Assembly (NCBI GenBank): GCA_023460395.1
Contig: JAEWQB010000015.1
Coordinates: forward strand, 1 to 64,000
Direction of reading: 5' to 3'
Length of the DNA stretch: 64,000 nt
Origin: Pseudomonadota bacterium
Lineage (GTDB): Bacteria > Desulfobacterota > Desulfovibrionia > Desulfovibrionales > Desulfovibrionaceae
The notes beneath the pieces are model-generated. The model was not told where the DNA came from and did not search any database. It saw only the letters and a program-made list of their open reading frames with translations. Below are positions 33,430-41,297 of the stretch, one piece after another; positions within the stretch are counted from its first letter, which is position 1; each line of letters opens with the position of its first letter. The position numbers and the translations under genes are program-made.

Positions 33430-34178
33430 AAGATCTCATGGTGACAAGCCTGCTCGCTGATATCCGGGACGGCAGGGTTTCAGTCGAATCCGGTGCGGAG
33501 AGGCTGCGCGACATAGCCTTCATGGACATGGGACATACGTGCTTTGACCTGCACCGCCCCCTGCGCAACGGACTCCCGGAAGTAGTCTATGGGGAAGGGA
33601 AAACCCCGGAACAGGTAGCCGACATTTTTCTGCGGGTAGGCCCTACCAACAATGTTCTCGCCACCCGCGTTTCACCGGCAATGGCAGCCTTTGTACAAGA
33701 GCGGTGCCCCGATGCCGAATACGGAATGCTGGGCCGCACGCTGGCATTACGTCGCCACCCAATCACCTTTCGGGAAAAAGGCGTTGCGATCGTCACCGCA
33801 GGCACATCCGATCTTCCGGTAGCTGAAGAAGCGCGGGCAACGTGCGAACTTTCCGGCGTGCGGGCCAACATCCTTGCCGATGTGGGTGTGGCAGGTGTGC
33901 ACCGCCTACTGGAACGGCTCGATGCCCTTCGTCAAGCCGGGGCCATTATCGTTATCGCGGGCATGGAAGGCGCACTTGCTAGCGTTGTGGGGGGGCTGGT
34001 GGCCCAGCCCGTTGTGGCTGTGCCCACTTCGGTGGGATATGGCGCCGCGTTTTCCGGCCTTTCGGCCTTGCTCGGCATGCTCACGTCCTGCGCTGGCGGC
34101 GTGACGGTGGTGAATATTGATAACGGATACGGCGCGGCATGCGCGGCATGCAGGATAATCAACCAGTGCGCCCAGTAG
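33426..34178 (+). CDS. larB: Nicotinate-adenine dinucleotide carboxylase/hydrolase (LarB)
   Basis: First step of nickel-pincer cofactor synthesis: carboxylates nicotinic acid adenine dinucleotide at C5 and hydrolyses it to the mononucleotide dicarboxylate. 250 aa. The C-terminal two thirds resemble PurE, with VTAGTSDLPVAEEA, ADVGVAGVHRLL, VIAGMEGALASVVGGL and PVVAVPTSVGYGAAFSGLSALLGMLTSC-type segments (the ...GxxGxxAL... and P-S-GYG blocks of LarB). The start overlaps the larE stop (ATGA), implying coupled translation. Last gene of the dehydrogenase-larC-larE-larB unit; no clear terminator follows. Confidence 0.95.
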   Translation: MKDLMVTSLLADIRDGRVSVESGAERLRDIAFMDMGHTCFDLHRPLRNGLPEVVYGEGKTPEQVADIFLRVGPTNNVLATRVSPAMAAFVQERCPDAEYGMLGRTLALRRHPITFREKGVAIVTAGTSDLPVAEEARATCELSGVRANILADVGVAGVHRLLERLDALRQAGAIIVIAGMEGALASVVGGLVAQPVVAVPTSVGYGAAFSGLSALLGMLTSCAGGVTVVNIDNGYGAACAACRIINQCAQ

Positions 34179-34350
34179 CGCTTACCGTGCGGACCGATAC
34201 GGAAGACGGCGGGTACCAGACTCTCCGCCACCGCAACGCGGAGGATCGGGAGACAGGGGGCAACAGGGAATGCGTCGGAAGACAACGCCACGCGCGTCTG
34301 CGCGGAAAAGGGAAAACGGGGGACGGAAGGAATACTCCGGCGATACGCCG

Positions 34351-35160
34351 CTAATCTTCCCCAAGGCACTGGGAAAGGTTGGCAATAATATCTAGCATCT
34401 CCAGCGTTTGGTTGATGCGCCAATAAAATTCTTCAGCCTCAAACGGCTTGGTGATAAAATCGTTGGCCCCGTTTTTCAAAAACTGCGCGGAAAGCGTGCC
34501 CGACCCCACTGCGGAAATGCCGATAATGGCAAGCCGGTCCGCCTTGTAGCGTGCGCGGACATTGCGGACTAAATCAAATCCGTCCATTCCCGGCATGTTG
34601 TAGTCGGTAATAATCAGCGCGATATCTGGATTTTCCTCCAGCACCGTCATGGCTTCTTCACCATTTTCCGCCGTTAGCACCTGCAAACGCTGCACCGCCA
34701 GCAAATGGCGCAGATGACCAAGCGCCATGCGCGAATCATCCACCGCCAGCACCTTGACGAACTGATTTTTAAATATTCGCTCCAGACTGTGGACCATGGG
34801 GTCCATGTCCTGAATAGTGCCTTTAAAAAAGTAATCCGCCACGTTTCTATCCAAAAACCGTTTACGGATTTCTTCATTAAATGTCGCCGTAAGCACGATG
34901 GACGGCACGCCGTAAGCAAGGCACAAATCCACCGCCTCTCCGTCAGGAGCGTCAGGCAGGTTAAGGTCTATGAGGGCGATAAACAGGCTGTCTTTCGCCG
35001 TATCCAGCAGTGTGCGTGCCTGCTCCATCGTATTGGCGATTACCGTTTCAAACTGGGTGAGCGCCTGAATCTGCTTGGAAATAATCTTGGACTGGACATG
35101 CGAATCCTCAATAATGAGCACCGTTCTGGGGGCTGTGGTCATGGAAAGCGATTCGGACAT
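34351..35160 (-). CDS. Response regulator with two receiver domains, no output domain
   Basis: 269 aa with tandem CheY-like domains. The first (about 12-130) has IIEDS near the N-terminus and LIDLNLPDAPDG around the phosphorylatable Asp; the second (about 138-260) has LAVDDSRMALG, IITDYNMPGMDG with its phospho-Asp, and the late Lys in FITKPFEAEEF. No DNA-binding or enzymatic domain follows. Such proteins act by protein-protein contact, for example as phosphate sinks or in motility and adhesion control. No kinase gene is adjacent. Ribosome site weak. Confidence 0.9.
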   Translation of the reverse strand: MSESLSMTTAPRTVLIIEDSHVQSKIISKQIQALTQFETVIANTMEQARTLLDTAKDSLFIALIDLNLPDAPDGEAVDLCLAYGVPSIVLTATFNEEIRKRFLDRNVADYFFKGTIQDMDPMVHSLERIFKNQFVKVLAVDDSRMALGHLRHLLAVQRLQVLTAENGEEAMTVLEENPDIALIITDYNMPGMDGFDLVRNVRARYKADRLAIIGISAVGSGTLSAQFLKNGANDFITKPFEAEEFYWRINQTLEMLDIIANLSQCLGED

Positions 35161-35206
35161 GATCGAGAACCTGTTGCGCTAAAAGTGGAATGGCAGCATG
35201 GGGATA

Positions 35207-35275
35207 GTACACCCCGTCAGGGGGGGAAGCAACCGGAAAAGGGGGCTGTAAACGTCGTGTTCAGGCGGGGTGTAC
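35207..35275. repeat. Separated inverted repeat at the holB 3' end
   Basis: GTACACCCCG (35207-35216) and CGGGGTGTAC (35266-35275) are exact inverted copies 49 bases apart, spanning the end of holB and the gap before the response regulator gene. A long-range RNA stem that could separate the two cistrons is possible. No T-tract. Confidence 0.45.
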
Positions 35276-36178
35276 GGCCCGCAACAGGGCCAATCGGGTA
35301 GCCAGCCAGTCCATTACCAAGGCGGGGTTTACCTGCGCAATAAGACTTTCCTGACATTCTGCCAGCGCCTCATCCAACCGGCGCTGGCCCAACTGGCCCA
35401 ACCCGGCAAGCACTGCGCATAACGGAGACGACGTACTTCCACCCCGCATGGCGGCAGCCAGTTCTCGCTGGCAAAGCACCACAATGCGTTGTGCGAGCAG
35501 ATTGTCCAACCCGCCCTTGGCAGATGAAAGGCCGAACCACCCTGTTCCCGTACGGGCGAATTCGGCTAACGCCTCGGCCCATGGGGCAAGGTCTTGCTCC
35601 GCGTCTTCCACGGAATCGGAGGCCGTGTCAGTACCGGGCCATGCTAAAGTGAGCACCCAACTGCGGGAAATTAAGGTAGGGAGAAGCCGTTCCCGCTGAG
35701 GAGCGAGCAGAACAAAACTTGTGCCGGGGCGCGGTTCTTCCAGAGACTTGAGCAGTGCGTTCGCCGCTTCAATGCCCAGAGCCTGCGCTTCCGCGAGAAT
35801 GACCATACGGCGTCCGCCGCCTCTCGGAGGTTCACCAAGGACGCTGCGGACCTCACGAATGTCTTGAATTTTAATGGCACCTTCGCGCCCATCTAAAAAA
35901 AACATATCGCGGTGATGCAGCGAGGTCATTTGCACACAAGCCGGACAGGCACGACAGGGACGCTCTTGCTCCGTGCAGTTAAGCAACGCGGCCCAGTACA
36001 GAGCCATGGCAGCGCGTTCGTCCGCCGTGCCCCCTTCGAGCAAAAGCACCTGCGGAGGCCGCTCGGCAAGATGATGCAAAAAACCCCGCACTCTGGCGTG
36101 GCGGGACGCCAGAGCGGGGGCTAGAATGGTATCAGGACGCAACGCGGTCTGCGTTGGAGGCGTATCAACCGAAGACAT
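35261..36178 (-). CDS. holB: DNA polymerase III delta' subunit (clamp loader)
   Basis: 305 aa. Non-ATPase wrench subunit of the clamp loader. It keeps the zinc-module cysteines (CTEQERPCRACPACVQM) and the sensor-1-like segment VILAEAQALGIEAANALLKSLEEPRPGT-type block with the SLEEP motif, but the P-loop region (LLLEGGTADERAAMALY) is degenerate, as expected for delta'. The start has GGGGAGGG upstream; 15 bases separate it from purA, so it is probably cotranscribed with purA. Confidence 0.9.
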   Translation of the reverse strand: MSSVDTPPTQTALRPDTILAPALASRHARVRGFLHHLAERPPQVLLLEGGTADERAAMALYWAALLNCTEQERPCRACPACVQMTSLHHRDMFFLDGREGAIKIQDIREVRSVLGEPPRGGGRRMVILAEAQALGIEAANALLKSLEEPRPGTSFVLLAPQRERLLPTLISRSWVLTLAWPGTDTASDSVEDAEQDLAPWAEALAEFARTGTGWFGLSSAKGGLDNLLAQRIVVLCQRELAAAMRGGSTSSPLCAVLAGLGQLGQRRLDEALAECQESLIAQVNPALVMDWLATRLALLRAVHPA

Positions 36179-36193
36179 GCAGCCCTCCCCCGC

Positions 36194-37474
36194 CTAGCGG
36201 AAGATGGTCTGGTCCCGTTCCGGGCCGACAGAGACTAAAGAGATGCGCACCCCTGTGAATTCTTCAATACGGCACACATAGTCACGGCAGGCTTTGGGCA
36301 GTTTGTCCCACTCCGTGACACCGGTAATGTCCTCGTCCCAGCCGGGCAAGGTTTCATATACGGGTGTCACGTGCGCCAGCGCGTTCTGTTCCTGCGGCAC
36401 CACGGAGATATGGTTTCCCTTGTACTCGTAGCCCACGCACAGTTTGATCTCTTTCAGACCACTCAGCACGTCCAGCTTGGTCAGGGCAAAGTCAGAGGGT
36501 CCGTTCAGACGAGCGGTTTCCCCCAGCACCACGAGATCCAGCCAGCCACAGCGCCGCTTGCGGCCCGTGGTCGCGCCGAACTCATGCCCCTGATGTTGCA
36601 GGTATTCCCCTTCGGCATTTTGCTGCTCGGTGGGGAAAGGCCCGGACCCCACACGGGTGGTGTAGGCTTTTACAATGCCGATGATACGGTCCAGACGGCC
36701 CGCGGGAATGCCCGCGCCCGCTGCGGCGTTACCCGCCACGGTGTTGGACGAGGTAACATATGGATACGTGCCGTGGTCGATATCCAGATGAATACCCTGC
36801 GCGCCTTCAAACATGACACTCTGACCCGCGTCAAAGGCTTCCCACAATTCAGACGTCACGTCGGCAAGGTAGGGCACCAGCTTGCGGCCCGCATCCATCA
36901 CTTCCGCGAACACCGTCTCTTCCGCCATTGGCTCACAGCCGTACAGAGAGGTGAACAGGGCGTTCTTTTCCACCAGCGCATTGCGGATCTTGCAGCGCAG
37001 CAGGTCGGGATCTGCCAAGTCCGCTGCACGCACACCCACACGCGAGGCCTTATCTTCGTAGCAAGGACCGATACCGCGCCCGGTGGTGCCTATTTTGTCC
37101 ACAGCGGACTTATGTGTTTCGCGCGCACCATCAAGCTGCTTGTGGTACGGCATGATGATTTGCGTTTTTTTGCTTATCTTGAGGCGATCGGGGCCTACGT
37201 CCACGCCCTGAGCACCCAGATTTTCAATTTCCTGCCAGAACACGGCGGGGTCCAGAACCACCCCGTTGCCGATCAGGCATTTCTTGCCCTTATGCAGGAT
37301 GCCGGAGGGAATAAGGTGCAGAATGTACTGCTTGTCCCCGACAATAACAGTGTGCCCGGCGTTGTTGCCGCCCTGAAAGCGTACAATCACGTCTATGTCG
37401 CGGGTGAGCAGATCGACGATTTTGCCCTTGCCTTCGTCGCCCCACTGCGCCCCCATCACGATTACGTTTGACAT
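36194..37474 (-). CDS. purA: Adenylosuccinate synthase
   Basis: Forms adenylosuccinate from IMP, aspartate and GTP in AMP synthesis. 426 aa, normal length. GTP-binding loop GAQWGDEGKGKIVD at the N-terminus with catalytic Asp and Lys, then FQGGNNAGHTVIV with catalytic His, GTTGRGIGPCYEDKASRVGVR, EGAQGIHLDIDHGTYPYVTSSN and the C-terminal RVSLVSVGPERDQTI-like end. AAGGAG precedes the ATG. Confidence 0.98.
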   Translation of the reverse strand: MSNVIVMGAQWGDEGKGKIVDLLTRDIDVIVRFQGGNNAGHTVIVGDKQYILHLIPSGILHKGKKCLIGNGVVLDPAVFWQEIENLGAQGVDVGPDRLKISKKTQIIMPYHKQLDGARETHKSAVDKIGTTGRGIGPCYEDKASRVGVRAADLADPDLLRCKIRNALVEKNALFTSLYGCEPMAEETVFAEVMDAGRKLVPYLADVTSELWEAFDAGQSVMFEGAQGIHLDIDHGTYPYVTSSNTVAGNAAAGAGIPAGRLDRIIGIVKAYTTRVGSGPFPTEQQNAEGEYLQHQGHEFGATTGRKRRCGWLDLVVLGETARLNGPSDFALTKLDVLSGLKEIKLCVGYEYKGNHISVVPQEQNALAHVTPVYETLPGWDEDITGVTEWDKLPKACRDYVCRIEEFTGVRISLVSVGPERDQTIFR

Positions 37475-37881
37475 CAGACTCTCCTTGTGACATGGAAATG
37501 CCCTTTCGCGCGGAGTCCGCGTTCACGGAACGCAGAAAAGGCATCATCTCTTAATACACAGATTCACTCCACGTCAATCTCTTCTCTCTTCCATCTCCGG
37601 CATTTGTCTCGCATTCTCCTTCTATCTCTCTCGCGAATAGCCCGGAAATTCAATGCCTTTTCTTCCTGTCCCGCTCCGATGGCGGGCAGGCCCCTTCGCC
37701 GCCCCGTAATACACGCCCTATGCCGGATCATTTTTTCGCGCACGGCATGCTACAGGCGTATCAGGGAATACTCAGAAACCGTCCATAAGATGGGTATCAA
37801 GTGGGTATTGCCTTACGGGGCGGGGAATATATCATCTGTCCCATATCCCCTGTGGGGAGACAGGGGCATGAGGAAAAATAG
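37475..37881. other. Divergent intergenic region purA / mltF
   Basis: About 400 bases between divergent genes, holding both promoters. Visible structure: CCCCTGT/ACAGGGG hairpin at 37847-37866 directly upstream of the mltF ribosome site, and CCCGC/GCGGG near 37670-37690 in the purA leader direction. No supported gene and no riboswitch class recognised. Confidence 0.5.
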
Positions 37882-39321
37882 ATGTATTTCAAATCGTTAC
37901 TTCGTCTACACGAGTGGCTCGCGCTCGCTCTGCTGGTCTGTGTGCAGTATGCGCTGGTCAGCGGCTGGCCGGGAAACCGCCATTACGTGGACGGACAACC
38001 CGTCCTGCGCGTAGCCGCGCCCAAGGCGGAGCGGGTATCTGCCTCGCTTTCGCCCTACGGGCCGGGTTTTGAGCAGGAACTGTTGCGCATGTTCGCCGAC
38101 GAGTTTGGCTATGTGCTCGACCTACGTGAAGTTACCACCGCCGCCGAAGCGTGGGACGCGCTCTCACGCGGTGACGTAGATATGGTCGCCGGCGTGGGCG
38201 GCGAAGCTCCGCTTTCCTTGCAAAGTCCCATCGTCGCCGGTCCCGTGTATGCCACGGCCCGTCCGGTACTGGTCCACAGTTCCCGCCGCTATGCGTTGCG
38301 GGATGACGAAGAAATATGCAGCAATCCCATACTCACCACCAGCCAGCGCTTTCTTTCCGACGCGCTGGCTGAAGAGGGACAGGCCATAAACTGCGTGCCA
38401 TGGACCAGTTCCGTGGACAGCGTGAGCGTCACTCCGGTACTGGCCTCGGTAAACGACGACCGCGCCCGGTTCGCACTGGTGGAAGACTGGAGCTACAGCC
38501 TGTGGCAGCCCTTTTTCCTAGGGGTGAAGCCCACCCGCACTATGGAAAAGGATGTTTCCTACCGCTGGTTCTGGCGCACGGGCCGGGAAGACCTGCACAA
38601 CGCGCTGTCCCGCTTCTGGACCGAAAGGGAAGAAGACCAGTACCTCGCGGCCCTGCACGAACGCTATTTTGGCTTTTTGCCGGACGAGGCGGACTATTAT
38701 GATATTGTCACCCTCACCCGCGCCCTGAGCAAGGCATTGCCCCGCTACAATGACACCATTGTGGAACAGGGACAGGCCAACGGCATAGACCCGCTCATGC
38801 TGGCGGCGATTATCTATCAGGAATCCCGGTTTGATGCTCAGGCCACCAGCCGCACAGGGGTGCGCGGGCTGATGCAGATAACGCAAAACACGGCTCGCGT
38901 GCTGGGTGTAAATCGGCTGGACCCCACCGAATCCATTGAGGGCGGTGCCCGATATCTCAAAATGTTATGGGATAATTTCGAGTCCATGGAACTGGACCCG
39001 TGGGACCGCTGGTTCTTCACGCTGGCAAGCTACAATCAGGGACTGGGCCACGTGTATGACGCCATAGCTCTGTGCCGGAGCATGGGGGGCACGGGCCGCA
39101 CGTGGCACGAGCTTAAAAAAACCCTACCCCTGCTGGCGTGGCAAAAATATTATTCCCAAACCAAACACGGCTACAGCCGGGGATACGAGGCCGTGGCGTA
39201 TGTGGAAAACATTCGCTACTACTATTACATCCTACACGGGCTAGTCAGCCTTTCGCGGCCGGAAGCTGAGTATCTTGGCCCGCTTGTGAGCGCCATCCCC
39301 TCCAACTGGCCCATCATCTGA
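37882..39321 (+). CDS. mltF: Membrane-bound lytic murein transglycosylase F
   Basis: 479 aa. One N-terminal membrane/signal segment (WLALALLVCVQYALVSG), a periplasmic solute-binding-protein-like domain (about 45-275) and a C-terminal SLT lysozyme-like domain (about 290-450). The transglycosylase domain has the catalytic Glu in AIIYQESRFDAQATSRTGVRGLMQIT and the conserved AxYNxG as LASYNQGLGHVYDA. It cleaves peptidoglycan to 1,6-anhydromuropeptides during wall recycling; the SBP-like domain probably senses muropeptides. AGGA lies eight bases before the ATG. Its last 81 bases overlap the convergent gene on the other strand. Confidence 0.94.
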   Translation: MYFKSLLRLHEWLALALLVCVQYALVSGWPGNRHYVDGQPVLRVAAPKAERVSASLSPYGPGFEQELLRMFADEFGYVLDLREVTTAAEAWDALSRGDVDMVAGVGGEAPLSLQSPIVAGPVYATARPVLVHSSRRYALRDDEEICSNPILTTSQRFLSDALAEEGQAINCVPWTSSVDSVSVTPVLASVNDDRARFALVEDWSYSLWQPFFLGVKPTRTMEKDVSYRWFWRTGREDLHNALSRFWTEREEDQYLAALHERYFGFLPDEADYYDIVTLTRALSKALPRYNDTIVEQGQANGIDPLMLAAIIYQESRFDAQATSRTGVRGLMQITQNTARVLGVNRLDPTESIEGGARYLKMLWDNFESMELDPWDRWFFTLASYNQGLGHVYDAIALCRSMGGTGRTWHELKKTLPLLAWQKYYSQTKHGYSRGYEAVAYVENIRYYYYILHGLVSLSRPEAEYLGPLVSAIPSNWPII

Positions 39322-39621
39322 CGGAGAACCGTCCCCGGCAGCGCCCGCGCCGGGGGACGGTACGTCCTCCAGCAACGTAAAAGATGATTGGGGTGGCAGG
39401 CCCACCGCGCTGGGACGCGAGGCCTCGGCCCAATGATGGTTGAATAGCTGATTCTTCCAGCGCACCGCCTGAATAAAAGAAAATACTAGGGCCGCCTCTT
39501 CCCAACGCTTAGTCGGCTCAAACGCCTCCACCTCTGCGGCATACTTTTCCCACAATGCCATGAGCGACGCCTCGTCATACGAGTTCAACTGTGTGGCTAG
39601 TTTTCTGAGCGCGCGTTCCAT
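39241..39621 (-). CDS. Hypothetical protein, 3' end overlapping mltF
   Basis: 126 aa, not recognised. The N-terminal ~75 residues (RKLATQLNSYDEASLMALWEKYA and onward) look like a helical, well-composed conserved domain; the C-terminal 50 residues are Gly/Ser/Pro/Asp-rich and end in basic residues. GGAG eight bases before the ATG at 39621 supports translation. An ATG two codons upstream is an alternative. The last 81 bases run antiparallel to the end of mltF. Confidence 0.68.
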   Translation of the reverse strand: MERALRKLATQLNSYDEASLMALWEKYAAEVEAFEPTKRWEEAALVFSFIQAVRWKNQLFNHHWAEASRPSAVGLPPQSSFTLLEDVPSPGAGAAGDGSPSDDGPVGGDGAHKRAKILSFRPRKAD

Positions 39622-39816
39622 TATCATTTCTCCATTATATTTCAGTGCACTGCGGAAACATCCCATTGGCAGGACGTTCGGTTGCGCAAGGCTACGATAA
39701 TCCGCGAAGGGCTTCAAATGAAAATTGCCCGCCGCACCGGTGTGTGCTATTTCTTGCGCCGCGCCTGCATGCGGGAGCATATTTCACGACACGTCAGCAC
39801 CAAGGGAGTCTCACCC

Positions 39817-41091
39817 ATGAGCGATTTGAAAACGATGTACAAAACCATCCTCGGTGATCCGTTTCCCTCAGAAATGCGGGTGCAGTTCGGGGAACAGGAG
39901 CTTGTGTACCGCAAGCGCACATGGACGCTGGACGGCGAAGAAAAAGGCTTGCGCTACGGTGAAAACCCGGACCAGCCCGCAGCCCTTTATGAGTTGGCAA
40001 AAGGCTCTCTCACCCTTGGCGGCGTGACGTTCCGGGGACCGGGTAAAGGGCTTGTCTCCGCACTGACCGAAGAACACATGATTCAGGCGGGCAAGCACCC
40101 CGGCAAGACCAACCTGACGGACGTGGACAACGGCATAAACATGCTCCAGTACCTCACGGCCAAGCCCGCCGCGCTTATCTTAAAGCATAACAACCCGTGC
40201 GGAGCCGCATGGTCCGACAAGGGTGTGGCGGACGCACTGGACAAAGCCTACCGGAGCGACCGCATCGCCGCTTTTGGCGGAGCCGTGGTGGTGAACCGCC
40301 CCATGGATCGGGCAACGGCGGAACTGGTAAACAGCGCCTATTACGAGGTTGTCGCCGCCCCCGACTTTGAGGAAGGCGTGGTGGATATTCTGAAAAAGCG
40401 CAAAAACCTTCGCATTTTGCGCATCCCCGGTATGGCCCGGCTTGAAGAGCTTGTGAACGAGCCGTTCCTTGACTTCAAATGCCTCGCCGATGGCGGCATC
40501 GTCATCCAGCAGTCATTCCGCAACCGCATTCTTTCGGTGGGAGACTTTTTGCCCGCCACAGCGGAAAAAGACGGCGCGCGCGTGGCTGCCCGCACCCCCA
40601 CCCCGCAGGAAGCGGAAGATTTGCTTTTCGCGTGGGCCGTGGAAGCGGGCGTAACCTCCAATTCCATCATTTTCGCACGCAATGGAGCCACCGTGTCCAT
40701 AGGCACCGGCGAACAGGACCGCGTGGGGTGCGTGGAATTGACTGTTCATAAGGCCTACACCAAATTTGCGGACATGCTTGCCTTTACCGAGCAGAATATG
40801 TCGCTGTATGAACTCAAGCTTAAGGCCGCCAACGACCCGGCTCTGGCTGAAATCCTCAGCGATATTGACGCCCGCACCCGCGCACGCAAAGGCGGGCTTA
40901 TGGGCACAGCCATGGTATCTGACGGGTTCTTCCCCTTCCGGGACGGCGTGGACGCCGCCATAGCGCACGGGGTAAGCGCCATTGCCCAGCCCGGAGGCTC
41001 CATGCGCGACTTTGAAGTCATCCAGGCCGTAAACGAAGCCAGTCCGCAAGTGTCCATGGTCTTCACCGGACAGCGCTCGTTCAAGCATTAG
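39817..41091 (+). CDS. purH: AICAR transformylase without IMP cyclohydrolase domain
   Basis: Transfers the formyl group from 10-formyl-THF to AICAR in purine synthesis. 424 aa. It corresponds only to the C-terminal transformylase part of bifunctional PurH: LRYGENPDQPAALYEL, LILKHNNPCGAAW (catalytic Lys-His region), AFGGAVVVNRPMDRATAE, SDGFFPFRDGVDAA and IAQPGGSMRDFEVIQAVNE are all there. The N-terminal MGS-like cyclohydrolase domain is missing, so FAICAR must be cyclised by a separate protein encoded elsewhere. AAGGGAG lies nine bases before the chosen ATG. Confidence 0.94.
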   Translation: MSDLKTMYKTILGDPFPSEMRVQFGEQELVYRKRTWTLDGEEKGLRYGENPDQPAALYELAKGSLTLGGVTFRGPGKGLVSALTEEHMIQAGKHPGKTNLTDVDNGINMLQYLTAKPAALILKHNNPCGAAWSDKGVADALDKAYRSDRIAAFGGAVVVNRPMDRATAELVNSAYYEVVAAPDFEEGVVDILKKRKNLRILRIPGMARLEELVNEPFLDFKCLADGGIVIQQSFRNRILSVGDFLPATAEKDGARVAARTPTPQEAEDLLFAWAVEAGVTSNSIIFARNGATVSIGTGEQDRVGCVELTVHKAYTKFADMLAFTEQNMSLYELKLKAANDPALAEILSDIDARTRARKGGLMGTAMVSDGFFPFRDGVDAAIAHGVSAIAQPGGSMRDFEVIQAVNEASPQVSMVFTGQRSFKH

Positions 41092-41297
41092 GCTCCGCCG
41101 CACGGGCGGCTATAACGATATTCCGTGCCCCTCTGCGGAGCGGCGCGGTAAACGGGGGCGAGACAGGTTACAACCGTATTGTCGCAGTACGCATCGCAGG
41201 ATGCTGACCCGCCAATACACACCACCTTCCCGCCGACGGCATAAGAACAGGCCGCGCCTCGTACAGCAGAGACGCGGCGGAACGGAAAGCAGGCAGT

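Noticed and set aside
36371..37471. 366-codon frame antisense to purA
   Set aside because: Shadow frame; purA motifs on the other strand are complete.
37487..38014. 175-codon plus-strand frame running into mltF
   Set aside because: Overlaps mltF in another frame; mltF has the signal segment, ribosome site and domains.
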